NCBI GenBank assembly: GCA_903813345.2
Contig: CAIIXF020000003.1
Location: forward strand, 32,489,151 to 32,553,150
Reading direction: 5' to 3'
Source of the DNA: Owenia fusiformis
Taxonomy: Eukaryota > Annelida > Polychaeta > Sabellida > Oweniidae
Length of the DNA stretch: 64,000 nucleotides
Shown: positions 1-12,913 of the stretch, piece after piece
How positions within the stretch are numbered: the first letter of the stretch is position 1
How the letters are laid out: every line of letters starts with the position of its first letter
Notes under the pieces: model-generated
Databases searched by the model: none
Seen by the model: the letters and a program-made list of their open reading frames with translations, nothing else
What the model was told of the DNA's origin: nothing
Position numbers and translations under genes: made by a program

Positions 1-2035
1 CCATGTTTTTTATTGATTGTCCAATAATAGGTGTGAAGGAGGATGTTATCTCCCAGAATGCAAATGTGTTTAGTCTATTGGTTTCCAGGAGATGGTGGGA
101 GTCATATGTCCTCACAAGAGAGTTTTGAAGGGAGAGTTTTGAAGGGAGAGCTTTGAAGGGAGCGTTTTGTAGGGAGATGCATTAAAGATATAACTGTAGA
201 CTAAATAAAATGCTATATAATAACCATTTTTGCCTTCTTTGGCCTTATACAACAATTAAACAAACAATGCTAGCACTTTTAAGTGTATTTTATAATTGAT
301 GGGACTGGGAACACCCCAGTAGTAAATATTATAGTAATCCCCCTGTCGTGGTAACCATTAATAAATCAATCAACAAACCAAATAATGAAAATAAACAAAT
401 CAAGAGGTTTTTACCAAATATACAATATTTGTATAATTTCTTTGATATGTTATGCTAAGAGAGGCACTTACAGTTATTTGAGACTACAATAAAACCTGTC
501 TTTGTGAACACATCTCTCTCGTGAACACCTTTGTTTAGTGAACACATCTTCTCAGCACATAGTCTGTTGACTTCTGTATAAAATTGCCTTTTTGTAGTGA
601 ACACCTACCTTTAGTGAACACATTTTTGTGGCTCCATAGGTGTTCACTGTACACAGGTCTTACTGTATAAGAAAAGTATATCAACTATTTCCAGTGTTAT
701 ACTCCTCTAAAACATGTTTAATGAACGACATATTACTAAAACCGTATTAAAGCTTTTTGTCAAATTCAAAGATATAATGTATAAGTTTATCTCCAATATT
801 TTAACGCTGTTTCCAAAAGAAAACAAAATGTAAGTGAAATAAATAAAGAAGGTGGTGTCAAATTACTTAAATGTCAATTTGTGCCAATTACAAAAAACAC
901 TTTACCTAGTTAATACTTATCAAACCAAATCTAACAATTGAATAAATAAATAAACCAACTACATTTATGCTAAATATTTCATGATAAGCTGCATGGTTTT
1001 GTTTTAAACAGGCTCATATTTCTGTTTTGCTGAATGGAGGTCCACATTTTTTCTGTGCTTGCGTGGAAAAAAGTTTTGGGCCCCTCAAACTCAAAAGTAG
1101 GCCCAAAGTTTGAAATATTGAGGCCCATTTTCTATTGTCTCATTATTTTTATTTTTTATACAAGCAAATAAATGAGATGTAATAAAATCTAAATGATTAT
1201 TGCTTTGATATGTTTTATACTTTCCAAGCATGTACTTAAATGTACATCCAATAAGGTGTTGATGTTAAATAAAGCAGTTTTGAACCAAAATTCAAAAAAA
1301 TTTTGATTCTTTATGATTAGCGGAAATTTAATGAAATATCAAAATGTGGATCATAATTTTGATTTTCCTTTCCCAATGTTTTTGCTTAGGTTCCAGTAAT
1401 TTAGAAGATTTACCAAGATTTATTAACAGGTTTGTTAAAATTAAAAACAACCTTTATAATGAATGCTGGTTATTGTTCCTCAGACAAAATCCTGAAATTA
1501 TTCAGCATATTGAACTAGTTTCATTCTTTCATTTTTTTCTAATGAACATTGATTTGAGTTATCTGTCATTTCCCCAATATTTTTGAAAATTTAAACGATA
1601 CCACATGTTTTGAAAAATACCCCAAAATGAGCTGATGGAAATTTTACAATTTCAAAACTTACCTTTATGATATTGTAGCGTGTGGTAGTCTGCTTTGCCA
1701 ATATCTAGTATATTGCATTCAATGCCTTTCTTGGTGAATTCTTGGAAGAGTTTTCAGATCTCATTCAGCTGTGCTGTAAGATTATATATCTAGATTTGCC
1801 AAGTTGAGATAGACCAAACGCTGGCAGGTTTGTATATGCCAGTGGAGTATGGGCAGCGGGATATTAAGTAGTTTACAAATGGTGACTTGTGTTACATATG
1901 CACGTCATGTTTTTCAATGGAGATACTTCAAAATGTCCACCATAGCTCTTAAACATTTAACATTCTTTCAATCAACAAGTGAGAATGAACGAAATTTAAA
2001 CCAGACTGTTTGAATTATTGATGGTATGGCAGAAT
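1..2035. other. Non-coding stretch, no gene recognised
   Basis: AT-rich sequence with short open frames only. The longest, an 80-codon frame at 1344-1586, has no recognisable domain or splice context. A short dispersed element lies at 487-668 and is listed separately. A 'gggccc / aggcccatttt' patch at about 1070-1130 recurs in similar form at 52880-53060 and is probably another degenerate interspersed repeat. Confidence 0.6.
487..668. repeat. Short dispersed element of the ACAGTAAAACCTGT family
   Basis: The left end reads 'acaataaaacctgt' and the right end is the inverse of 'acagtaagacctgtg', so the copy has short inverted ends. Inside are several 'gtgaacac' motifs. Related copies, complete or partial, are at 7943-8232, 9825-9975, 11142-11307, 32213-32310 and about 62120-62190. 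The size and the lack of coding capacity fit a MITE or decayed non-autonomous repeat. The superfamily is not assigned. Confidence 0.55.
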
Positions 2036-2384
2036 AGGGGTAAGACATTGGTAATTGATTGCAATGGTAAGATATTGGTAATTGTTGATTGTAATTGTAA
2101 GACATTGTTAATTCATTGTAATTGTAAGACATTGGTGATTCATTGTAATTTTAAGACATTGGTGATTCATTGTAATTGTAAGACATTGGTGATTCATTGT
2201 AAGACATTGGTAATTCATTGTAGTTGTAAGACATTGGTAATTCATTGTTATTGTAAGACATTGGTAATTCATTGTAATTGTAAGACATTGGTGATTCATT
2301 GTACTTGTAAGACATTGGTAATTCATTGTAGTTGTAAGCCATTAGAAATTCATTGTAATTGTAAGACATTGGTAATTCATTATC
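2036..2384. repeat. 27-bp minisatellite, left block
   Basis: Tandem copies of a 27-bp unit containing 'gacattggtgattcattg' and 'taattgtaa', with occasional shortened units. Because 27 is a multiple of three, it gives long open frames on both strands that encode a monotonous nine-residue repeat (CKTLVIHCN on the plus strand). These are by-products of the repeat. The array is interrupted at about 2385 by a ~0.9 kb dispersed element and resumes at about 3303. Confidence 0.9.
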
Positions 2385-3302
2385 CCATCGAACGAAGTTC
2401 GGAGGGATATAGGGAACGCCTCCGTCCGTCCGTCCGTCCGTCCGTACGTACGTCCGTCCGTCCGTCCGTCCGGGCAATAACTCAAATACCGTGGGCCCGA
2501 TTTTGTTCATATTTTGTACACATATACCCTATGGGGGTAGAAGTTCTGCTCGAAAGCCGATTTTCAAAATGGCCGCTCATTTCAAAATGGCGGCCATTTT
2601 AGTGCCGAATTTACAGTAATTTAGGTGCAATATGTAAAACTGTAATAGCAATATGTTTTAGATGTAAAAAAATTATATAGGACATTAATAAAGCTAGAAA
2701 TGTAGATATTAAAGAAGCACATGGCAGCCATCTTGAAAAATGGCGGCCTTTACTCGTTATTTTACTATTTTTGCTGTAACTCGAAAAGTAGTGGAGCGAT
2801 TTTGTTCATATTTGGTATGTGAATACTATAAGCCCGACACACTGTCCTATGACATGTGAATACTATAAGCATGGCACACTGTCTAATGACACTTTTGGTA
2901 GAAGGCGGCCATTTTAACGTATTTTATTATAACTCGAAAAGTAGTGGAGCGATTTTGTTCATATTTGGTATGTGAATACTATAAGCATGACACACTGTCC
3001 TATGACACTTTTGGTAGAAGGCGGCCATTTTGAAAATTTTTTTGAAAAATGGCTGCCATTTTAACGTATTTTACTATAACTCGAAAAGTAGTGAAGCGAT
3101 TTTGTTCATATTTGGTATGTGAATACTGTAAGCATGGCACACTGTCTAATGACACTTTTGGTAGAAGGCGGTCATTTTTCAAAATGGCCACCATTTTAAC
3201 GCATTTTACTATAACTCATTGAGCTATATACTTTGTTTGTAAAAATGCCATCCATGGCTGTTCGATGGGATTCGCTACGCTTTGGCGTTGCCGTTGTTCT
3301 GG
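2385..3302 (+). mobile_element. Dispersed repeat with (GTCC)n tract inserted in the minisatellite
   Basis: The element starts 'cccatcgaac', where the inverted 'cgaac/gttcg' pair can form a small hairpin, followed by 'ggatatag' and a (gtcc)n tract. It ends near 'gttcgatggg...gttgttctgg', so 'cccatcgaac' has an inverted partner. Inside are repeated 'aaaatggcggccatttt' blocks and 'actcgaaaagtagtggagcgattttg'-like segments, present about three times. A second, inverted copy lies at about 57880-58145. No transposase-like frame was seen, so it is probably non-autonomous. Confidence 0.7.
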
Positions 3303-3572
3303 TTGTAATTGTAAGACATTGGTAATTCATTGTAGTTGTAAGCCATTAGAAATTCATTGTAATTGTAAGACATTGGTAATTCATTGTAATTGTAAGACAT
3401 TGGTGATTCATTGTAATTGTAAGACATTGGTGATTCATTGTAATTGTAAGACATTGGTGATTCATTGTAATTGTAAGACATTGGTGATTCATTGTAATTG
3501 TAAGACATTGGTGATTCATTGTAAGACATTGGTAATTCATTGTAGTTGTAAGACATTGATAATTCATCACTG
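3303..3572. repeat. 27-bp minisatellite, right block
   Basis: Continuation of the 27-bp array seen at 2036-2384. About 70 bases spanning a variant unit ('gtaagccattagaaattc') are found both just before the inserted element (about 2310-2380) and just after it (about 3313-3383). The array therefore either expanded after the insertion or exchanged unequally around it. Confidence 0.9.
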
Positions 3573-5571
3573 AGCTTCTTTAATTATCTAGGTAAAGTTA
3601 TATTATTGAATACATGTATAATATTAGAAATTGCTGGTATGAAATTTCAGATACAGCTTTAAATGGTTTTGAAAGCTTTTTGTACTGTAAATGATGTGAA
3701 AGTAGGGGTAGGGGGTGAAAATGAGAGTGTATTGGCCAGAGACGGCATATATTATTAAAGCGGGGAGATTTAAAGGCTTGATAGTTGAAATAATGAGTGA
3801 AAATATGATGCAGATAGTTATGAAAACAAACTTGAGATTATTGATGCAAGATGAAATCCAAAAGGTGATAAGATGTATGGATGTATGATATTAAAGTAAA
3901 GGTAGAAATCAAATAATAATATTTATTCTTCTGTTGCAGAGTACTTACAGGGTATTTTAAAGATAATAACATACCAATGATAGGGAAAAAATAAATTCCC
4001 ATGTTCAAAATGAAATTAAAAAAAACAGTCTAATACTTTAATCTAACACTTTCAGGAACTATCACAACCCAAATAACTCAAGACCAGGGACAATTTGTTC
4101 ATACTGAAGCTGTTACAATACATAGCCATTATATAAAAATGGAAATTTATATTTGTTTGATAGAGGTGACATCTATTTATCCACTCTGAGTTTATATCAT
4201 ACAGCCCTCACCAATGCCACCTAATCATATTCACAACATTAAAACCGCCAAAATAAATAAAGTGACAATACAATGTCTTTTAATCGCACTTTGAAAAACT
4301 GCTATATTTTAATATTATCCAATTATCTAATCCAATTGTTTTAAGTTATTTTTGTATGAATCTTTCAAATATCAACAGAACTAGTCAAGGGGGATGGAAA
4401 TAGGGATAAAAGCTTGTCTCCCAGGGCCATTAATCCATAACTTCAACTTGCTTCGCCTCAAACCTCACCAATATACCTCACCTCACCTCCAACCCCTCAC
4501 AACTATATTGAGATGTTGTAACATTAATTTAACCTCGTCATTTGATCAGATATCAGAAACAAGTTTTATGTAAGAAGGTTGGCAGATTGTGCCAGTATAT
4601 TTATAAATCTTAAAAGCTGCCAGTATTCGAATTACAAAGAAAAGAAGCTCTGATCGTTTTGATTGATTTACAATTTAAATGACATGATGTTTTTACAATG
4701 AAGAATTAAGAATGGCATGCATAAACTTGTACATAAATAAATGTACATGTAACATGTTAAAAAATGCAATGGGTAGAGTTTCGAAATCTAACAAAAAACA
4801 TATATATGAGATATAACATCAAATAATATCGGAGAGTTAGTTTTTTGCATATGGTATGCAATGTACATGCAACATATAACTCGAATCTCAGGTAAGAAAA
4901 GCCAAAAAGTTCACATTCTTGCAACATGATAGTCTACTCATTCCAATAGTTCAATTTTGCTCGTATTGAGAGGGCTTCATGTACTAGACAATGACGCACT
5001 CAGGGTAATGATAGTCATGCCCTTTAAACCTTCTAAATATAAAAAACCAAAATAACCACCCTCAGATCTAAATCTAAATAATATCATCTTAGCTCTAATA
5101 TGAACCTCTAATATCTGTAATACAAAGCTCTAATATCTTAATGTGAAGCTCAAATATAGGGAGCTCTAATATCTCTTGGTTACAGTATATATGACTTAGT
5201 TTAATTCTAGCTCTAGTGTTTATACAGTATATCACTAATGTATCAAAATAAATGCAACAATGTCAAATGAAGATCCGTCCCTGCCAGTTATACAAAGTAA
5301 TATCTCTTAGAATATGTGAAGCTCTTGTAAAATCCTACTGATGTACATGGATGAAATAGTTACAGCTTGTAATAATATAATATCTTGGGTAGAATAGTTC
5401 CGACTGATGTTATATCAGCATGAAATATCTCTGACTCTCATCAATATATCTTAGGTAGCCATCAAGTACTGTGGTTAGTTACAGGTTTCTTTTATATATA
5501 TATTTAGGTAAAATAGTTCCGGTGCCCACTGATATATCTAAGGGTAAATAGTTCTGAGACAATGTCATGAC
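3573..5571. other. Non-coding stretch downstream of the small membrane-protein gene
   Basis: AT-rich, with no gene-like frame. At 5040-5540 there are many loosely repeated 'gctctaatatct', 'atatctta' and 'aatagttc' phrases, probably a degenerate tandem region. The 3'UTR of the minus-strand gene ending at 5572 would lie here. Confidence 0.5.
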
Positions 5572-5799
5572 TTAGCACAGGGCTTTTCCAGCTAGCATGT
5601 TCTTAATACAGGTATATGGAAACCTGACCACTTCAAGGAGTTTGTCACAAATGCCATTGACAGCATCAATGCATGCAGCGAATGGGAGGAGGAATACGTA
5701 GAACCATGCCACGAAGAATCCAATTGGCCATCCGATCAGCCAGAAGATGAAGAACCAAACGATACCCCATAAGAAGCAAGTTCCGCTACAGCTGGCCAT
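5572..5799 (-). CDS. Small Trp/Cys-rich membrane protein, paralogue 1 (75 aa)
   Basis: A 75-residue protein with cysteines at 4, 8, 43, 51, 64 and 75. A strongly hydrophobic stretch (about 9-42) is rich in Trp and Phe and breaks at a WP pair (24-25), so it may be one long or two short membrane segments. A conserved block ACID-x3-G-x-C-x2-LL follows, and the protein ends KALC. I chose the ATG at 5799 because it lies seven bases after a clear 3' splice site ('atattttcag' read on the minus strand), so the longer upstream frame is intronic. The 5'UTR exon was not located. The protein is clearly paralogous to the gene at 12914-13165. I do not recognise a named family or function; a membrane location is inferred from composition. 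Confidence 0.75.
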   Translation of the reverse strand: MASCSGTCFLWGIVWFFIFWLIGWPIGFFVAWFYVFLLPFAACIDAVNGICDKLLEVVRFPYTCIKNMLAGKALC

Positions 5800-6104
5800 T
5801 GTCAACCTGAAAATATATGGAAGCGAGTTAAAATGAGAACCGAGCACAGACTGTATTTGTAGCAAGAAGTGCTTTGATTGGTCTTTGATGAAAAGCCTAT
5901 GTTAACATAATAAAATTGATATGCTTCCTGGAGCATACAGTACTTTACTCCATTTGAGCAAAGTAGATTTTGGCTTAATGAAAGATGCACCATGTGAAAG
6001 CTGTCAATAGATGGAGTTACTAGTTAGTTCTAATGATTTTAACGTTTCCAGTTGGCAACTTTTTGGGTATTATGAACATGCATGTTCATAGTATTGTCCA
6101 TAAT

Positions 6105-7565
6105 TATGTCACCACCAAAAGTGGTGACATATTGTTATGGTCTCCGTTTTTTTGCGACGGCGGTTGGTGGTTGGTGGTTGGAGGTTGGCGTCCGGCGTCC
6201 GGCGTCTGTAACAATTTCTTACAACTTCCTATAACTTAACAAATACTGTTTAGACTGACTTCAATTTTTTTCTAAATCATCTACATGTTCTCAGAAGTTC
6301 AAATCTGACTTTACATTAGACATTTGACCTTCAATGACCTTCTCAAGGTCAAAAAGGTCTTTTTCAACTTGCTTCACATTGACTAAAATTTTTTTCAAAA
6401 TCATCTACATGTTCTCAGAAATTCAAATCTGACTTTAGATTTGACATTTGACCTTCAAATCTGACTTTAGATTTGACATTTGACCTTCAATGACCTTCTC
6501 AAGGTCAAAAAAGGTCAAAAAGGTCTGTTTTCAACTTGCTTCAAATTGACTAAATTTTTTTTTCAAAATCATCTACGTGTTCTCAGAAATTCAAATCTGA
6601 CTTAAGATTTGACTTAAGATTTGACTTAAGATTTGACATTTGACCTTCAATGACCTTCTCAAGGTCAAAAAAAGGTCAAAAAGGTCTGTTTTCAACTTGC
6701 TTCAAATTGACTAAATTTTTTTTTCAAAATCATCTACGTGTTCTCAGAAATTCAAATCTGACTTAAGATTTGACTTAAGATTTGACATTTGACCTTCAAT
6801 GACCTTCTCAAGGTCAAAAAAGGTCAAAAAGGTCTTTTTTCAACTTGCTTCAAATTGACTAAATTTTTTTTTCAAAATCATCTACATGTTCTCAGAAATT
6901 CAAATCTGACTTTAGATTTGACATTTGACCTTCAATGACCTTCTCAATGTCAAAAAAGGTCAAAAAGGTATTTTTTCATCTTGCTTCAAATTGACTAAAT
7001 TTTTTTTTCAAAATCATCTACATGTTCTCAGAAATTCAAATATGACTTAAGATTTGACTTTAGATTTGACATTTGACCTTCAATGACCTTCTCAAGGTCA
7101 AAAAAGGTCAAAAAGGTCTTTTTTCAACTTGCTTCAAATTGACTAATTTTTTTTTTCAAAATCATCTACATGTTCTCAGAAATTCAAATCTGACTTTAGA
7201 TTTGACATTTGACCTTTAATGACCTTCTCAAGGTCAAAAAAGGTCAAAAAGGTCTGTTTTCAACTTGCTTCAAATTGACCAAATTTTTTTTTTCAAAATC
7301 ATCTACATCTTTTCAGAAGTTCAAATTTGACTTTACAAGTTCTCAGAAGTTCAAATCTGACTTTAGATTTGACATTTGACCTTCAATGACCTTTTCAAGG
7401 TCAAAAAGGTCTTTTTTCAACTTGCTTCAAATTGACTAAAGATTTTTTTCAAAATCATCTACGTGTTCTCAGAAGTTCAAATCTGACTTTAGATTTGACT
7501 TAAGATTTGACATTTGACCTTCAATGACCTAACTAGGTGGTGACATTTTGTCATGTTAATGCCTT
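6105..7565. mobile_element. Hairpin-ended dispersed element, longest copy (~1.45 kb)
   Basis: One end is a perfect 8-bp hairpin, 'gtcaccac' and 'gtggtgac' around 'caaaa' at 6108-6128, followed by 'atattgttatgg' and a GC-richer patch. The other end is 'ggtggtgacattttgtcatgttaatgcc'-like (7536-7565). Short copies with the same two ends and little between them occur at 34726-34860 (~135 bp), and partial ones at about 10660-10745, 15635-15720, 19080-19150, 31150-31200, 38950-39010, 39757-39915, 42360-42440 and 46918-47045. No coding capacity was seen. The hairpin end recalls Helitron-type termini, but no canonical Helitron ends were verified. Confidence 0.65.
6240..7530. repeat. Tandem array (~8 units of about 150 bp) with AGGTCA half-sites
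   Basis: Units repeat the order 'tgaccttcaatgacct', 'tctcaaggtca', 'aaaaaaggtcaaaaaggtct', a 'ttcaacttgcttcaaattgac' block, 'caaaatcatctac', 'gttctcagaaattcaaat' and one to three 'gactttagattt' sub-repeats. Variation in the sub-repeat number explains the unequal unit length. The array fills most of the hairpin-ended element at 6105-7565. Confidence 0.85.
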
Positions 7566-10500
7566 GTATTATTTTGTTTTTTTCTGTAACAGATATATAG
7601 AAATTCTGTACACACTCTTGGAGTTTTGATGGGTTTGGTTTTTAGATATTGGAGCATAAGAATGAAAAAATGTTTATCAGTAAATAAGATTTTTACATGT
7701 AACATTACGGCTGATATTTTGGGAATCAGCATGCCATTCATCTATGTGTTGCCAACTTTTTTAATTTGAATTTGAATATTAAACATGAAATCTGCTGAGA
7801 CCTTCTAAGAAAACATAATGGCCATTCAATAAATAAACAGAACATTAATCCAAAACTAAACATTCCTAACATACTCAAACTATTGATACATAGTGATGCC
7901 AAGTAGTGATAAAGTAAAACTGGTCAAATAACTTACATTTAAAGTAAAATCCGACTAATTCAAACGTCCCTGGACTAAACCATGGGCTTTCAAGAGAAGG
8001 GTTTACAACTCTGTGTTATAAACATGAGAACTTCAAAATGAGCAGTGCCATACTCCCCTTTTTGATAATATTTTAAAACATGATCAAATTAGCAGTGTTT
8101 ACAGGTCAAGATTTATTAATATGTGAATCAGTGGGATAAACAAAATTGTAACTAACAAAAAGTCTATATATCACACATTGAAAGATAATTTATTAATTAA
8201 CAGATGTGTTTGTTAATACAGGTTTTACTGTATATTCAAAATGATATGTGCGAGATATCATCCCCCTCACTCAACATGATACTGCACATTTTTGATTGCA
8301 TCTGGACTTCATGAATGGAGGATTTGTCAGTTGCAATCAAACTTTAATTTGTTCTCTTTCCATGTGTTGTTTATGTGTTTGCAACATGATGTTTTGATTG
8401 TTTTGCCTGAAGCTGGGAGTTCAACATTAAAAGGTCACTTGGTGTATGATGAAGATCCTCTACTAACCCCCATATAACTAAAACATTATGATACAATATT
8501 TATCATGGCGTTAAGTAACCCCCCCCACACACACACACACACACATACTCCCCCTGTATGCCTTTTGGGTCTGGAAGGCATTCTGACACCTCCCTTAGAT
8601 TATGCCACACCCAAAACTCCCTTAAAGCCTTCATGTAGATAGTAGAACAAATCATTGTATTGCTAATCACAACTTACCTTTAAACTTTTAGAATGTGGAT
8701 TGTATTTAGCCTTCACCTCGCCTAGTTTTCCTTCACCTCGCCTAGTTTTCCTTTGCCTCGCCTAGTTTTCTATAACCTATATCTGCCTGTGTTTATCAGT
8801 TACTAGATGAGGAATGTTGACCTGAATCTTGTTAACTCACTTTGTGAAGATACAGCAGCAACTGGAGCCCAGCAGCTATTCTAGTATCAAAACAAACTCT
8901 GGAATATGCCCTTGTAGTAAAGAAATATGCCCTTCTATTAGAATACGCCCTTTGTTTGATGCACTAAGATATATACACACCCTATGTTACATTAAACAGT
9001 CTATTTCCTTGTTTATTCTTGAACAGTTTTCAGTCTTAACTTATTATATTGTGACTTATATCCTGGTCTATGTTCTATGGCATGTAGCTATATGAATGTT
9101 CAAACAGCCAGTATACAGTGCTATGCTGGTATAACTTGAACTACTAGTGTAGGTAGTTCACAAGTAACTGCCATGACCTGTTGAGCTGTAGAAGGCAGCA
9201 GTAATCAGTGATGGATTCAGGAAAGTTCAGGTTTCTGGTTAAAGTATCATTTTTGCACTCATTAAAGTACATGTGTGTATTATTGGATTTTGTAAATTTT
9301 GGGATTTTCAAAAATTTGGCACAATTTGTTTTCGCAATTTAGCAGATTTTAAAAAAATTCTTTACAAAATGAAAACAGAAGATGTAACAAAATGAGCGGG
9401 TGTCTAGTAATGAACAAAATGATCAATGATATGACACAGTAGAAAACTATGTGTAGTACCAGTACGGCGATTCTATAAGATAATATGCTTCTTATTTAAT
9501 TTTGTGATTTTCATCAAATAGCACAAAATTTTAAGTGTTTTTTAGTTTTTGGAATATCAAGGTGAACAACAAGGGAAGTAACATATGTGCCTTTAACAGT
9601 AATGTACATCCTAGATCCATCCCTAGTTAGTCAGTGAGCAACTGATGCTGAACTTTATTATGATTACCTTTAGAATAAATCATACGGTAATATTTAAGGT
9701 CATCACACTCTTAATAAACATTTTACAATATTGAAAAATTCCAATAGATAGTTTGGTATAAGCCCAACGCATTATATTCTTGTTGGCATTTAACTAAAGG
9801 TAGATTTCGCATGATTGTATGTACAGCAAAATCTTTCTAATCTGAACACCATTTGGACTTGCCTAAAAGTGTTCATGCACATTTCAAAGTTTCTTAATAT
9901 GTGAGTCACTTATGGGGGATAAAATTTGGAAAAGTGTTTGCGTTGGAAGGTGTTCAGATTAGAGAGGTGTTTGGTTTTATTATAATTTCATGATTATAAT
10001 TACCAGTACTTAATAAAAAGACTTAAATATTTTTCACATGTGGATCTTTTACAGTGTTAAATCATCTAAGCCTATCTTTGATAATTTTTTCGTTATGAAG
10101 CATTTTTGAGTGAACGCTTCATAGCAAAGCAATTTGAGGTGTTTAAACATGCTTCATTGCAAGCAATTTCCCCCTGCTTTGTAACAGGTATCCTTGTTTT
10201 TAAGAGATGGTTTGGTCAGTATATACATCAGCCCTAGGCAATCTGGTGCACAAGTAATTGATACTCTGTGTATAGTACTTTTCTAACTGTAAAACATGGT
10301 TGTAATCTTAGTGTAATCATATCTAGGACCAACCATTAGTTTTGACTAGTTGTAGTCTTGTGCCTATTAACAGTATTTAGAAAAAAGCATGTTAGTATTA
10401 GTAATAACAGTATTTAGAAAAAATCAAATGATTGTTTGAAGATACAGTAACTTAATTGAACCTTAAGTTTGAAATAAACATCATCATGAATCCTATGTGT

Positions 10501-12122
10501 TTTTTATTACTCACTACCCTGTTTTTCCAACAACTTACCAATCTACACTCTGACTAAATATAAGATTTTACTGTTTTAATGCTGATGGGATCTTAATAGT
10601 CTCAAATGTTATTAGCTTTAATTGCATTTTATTAGTTCAATCTGTCCAATAGTCTCTGTTTGGTGTTTGGCGGTTGTTGTTTGGCATTCTGTTCCTGTAA
10701 CTAATGGCAGGTGGTGCCATTTTGCATGTAAATACCTCGTTATAGTTTGATTGCTACATGAATATTAGCTCTTTATGGGCGGAAATCTTGATCAAAGAAT
10801 TATTTCTAATCTCAAGAGTGAAGTAGTTGAGCTTTTATAAAGGGTAACAATTCATGCAATGTAGGACTGTGTTTTCACTGGCTACTTCTGGCTACTTGAG
10901 TTCTCTTAATACACATTCATGAAGTAGGTAAGAAGTAACAAAATGTGGGTGTGTCGCTTTAATGTTAAAGGCACTTGACAAACATTTGAGTAAATCATCA
11001 TAAGTCTTGATTGTAATGATGTATGGTCTTAAAAGTAGTTTTAATGGTAATTTAAGGTTAATGTAGAAAACATTAGAGGCTTTTTAAAATGTTTTTTGTA
11101 ATGTTTGGATCATTATGAAAATTGAGGCAAGTTTTAGAACAGTAAAACCTGTCTAATTCAAACACTATTGGGAATAGCCAAAAGTGTTCAGATTAGCAGG
11201 TGTTCACATGTCATGGTTTGTGAAATGGAAGTCCCTGACAGATAAAAAATGGGACAGGAAAACACATTCAATTTGAGAGTCTCTTCAGATATACAGGTTT
11301 AACAGTAACTCTACAAATAAGCATTTCAAACTTGGACCTTTAAAAATTGAATTGTAGCTAAATAAGCTTAGAAGAACAAATGTATGCAGAGTTTTGTTAG
11401 TAGTTAATCACTCCTTCAAACATGTAATATTTTAAAGGATGCAAATCCTATTTGAGTGGAACAGTTTCAATAATTACCATTAATTTATTGTATAATTAGG
11501 TTACCATAGCAACTATCAGATTAACTCATTCAATTATTTTTTATTGGATGTTCTGCAATTATAATATGAGAACTATTTTAAAAGATTATCTAGTATTTTG
11601 CAGCATACACTGTATTTATTTAGCGATTTGCAACATATGTCGTTTTCAATACTAACTTCTATCAATATTCTGCATTGATTAATAAACATTTTACATGATT
11701 AATTTTGCAATATTGAATTGGCAATGCAGATCAAACATGATAATATGCATGCATGTAACCCTAGGAAAGAACTAGCATAGGAAATTGCTGGAGTTCAATG
11801 CATTCTCAAATCCAGAATTTTCCTTTAAAGCTAGCACTGAATTTAAGCCTTGTATTAGTAAAATTTGTCTGATGGGACCTGCCGAAATTGTGTAGATACG
11901 TGGACGTTCACATTTCAAGGTTTTTGAGCATGGAGTCTATTATATATGGCAGAATGAAATTTTAATTTCAATACAATTACCATTCTCACAAATATTTTCA
12001 TTGAATAATATTTGAAATGGGTACTATTTGCAAATGAATGATTTTCAAGAGCACATGGCAAACTCAATGTTGTGTTCTCTCGCCAAGTTTGTTGGTTGGA
12101 GACTAAAGCAATGTCTACAATC
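7566..12122. other. Non-coding stretch with scattered short repeats
   Basis: No gene recognised. Contents: an ACAGTAAAACCTGT-family element at about 7943-8232 (right end 'acaggttttactgta'), a C-run plus (CA)n at about 8521-8550, three copies of a ~20-bp 'cttcacctcgcctagttttc' unit at 8711-8770, further ACAGTAAAACCTGT-family copies at 9825-9975 and 11142-11307, and a partial copy of the hairpin-ended family at about 10660-10745. Confidence 0.5.
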
Positions 12123-12517
12123 AAAGGACGATTCTCGGTTTGGAGAACGAAGTTCATCAATTTAAATGAGCATTATCCCTGCTTCGGACAAATTTGATTT
12201 TTTTACATAATATAGATTTGAATGTCTTCTTTTGAATAGTCATAATTTAATTTGGGTAATATTTCTAGATTTTTCGCAAAAAAATATTAGCGCAGTACAC
12301 CGATGAACTTCTTTCCACAAAATCGAGACTTGTATTTTATTGAATCGGTCTATTTGAGCATTATCCCTGCTTCAGACCAATTTGTTATTTTTACATCTTG
12401 TAGATTTAAATGTCCTCTTTCGAATATTTATAGTTTAATTTGGGTAATATTTCTATATTTTTCATGAAAAAAATTATCAGCCCAGGAGACTGTTCTCCAA
12501 ACCGAGAATCGTCCTTT
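12123..12517. mobile_element. MITE with 26-bp perfect inverted ends and an internal duplication
   Basis: The left end 12123-12148 begins 'aaaggacgattctcgg' and is matched exactly, inverted, at 12492-12517. Between them a ~180-bp segment ('gagcattatccctgcttc ... tttgggtaatatttct') occurs twice in direct orientation with moderate divergence. No coding frame. A convincing target-site duplication was not seen, so the superfamily is left open. Confidence 0.75.
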
Positions 12518-12913
12518 AGATCAAAGAGAAATTGGTTTGTACAGTCATCCTGATTTGAATCTTAACAAAATATTGTATATTTGTATCATGTTGTGTATTA
12601 AATAATAATTATACTAAAAACATTTTCATATTCTTATCTAAATAAATACATAGAAATACTAAAGACATAACATTATCAAAAAAAGTAAGTTGATTAAAGA
12701 TTCAGACCAATTCTAGCTGCACCAGTTATTATATGTAAACACTGGAGATACTTTAGGTCTGCATCTTTAAAGCACCAGATGTATTGATATAATTCTATAA
12801 TTATCTAATTGAAGTTAAAAATGTTATTAATTGTCTAAAATGTAATAGGCACTATTTTCGAGTAAATCCAATTGTCGTCTGCTAATCCATGAGCAACCAC
12901 ATAAAAGTCATGA

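Noticed and set aside
2018-2602. Long open frame with repeating CKTLVIHCN
   Set aside because: It is the translation of a 27-bp minisatellite, open on both strands and running into a transposon. There is no start context, splice signal or non-repetitive coding sequence.
3265-3573. Open frames on both strands over the second 27-bp block
   Set aside because: Same minisatellite artefact as at 2036-2384.
6300-7530. CRISPR-like array
   Set aside because: Units are contiguous degenerate repeats without unique spacers, in a eukaryotic context.
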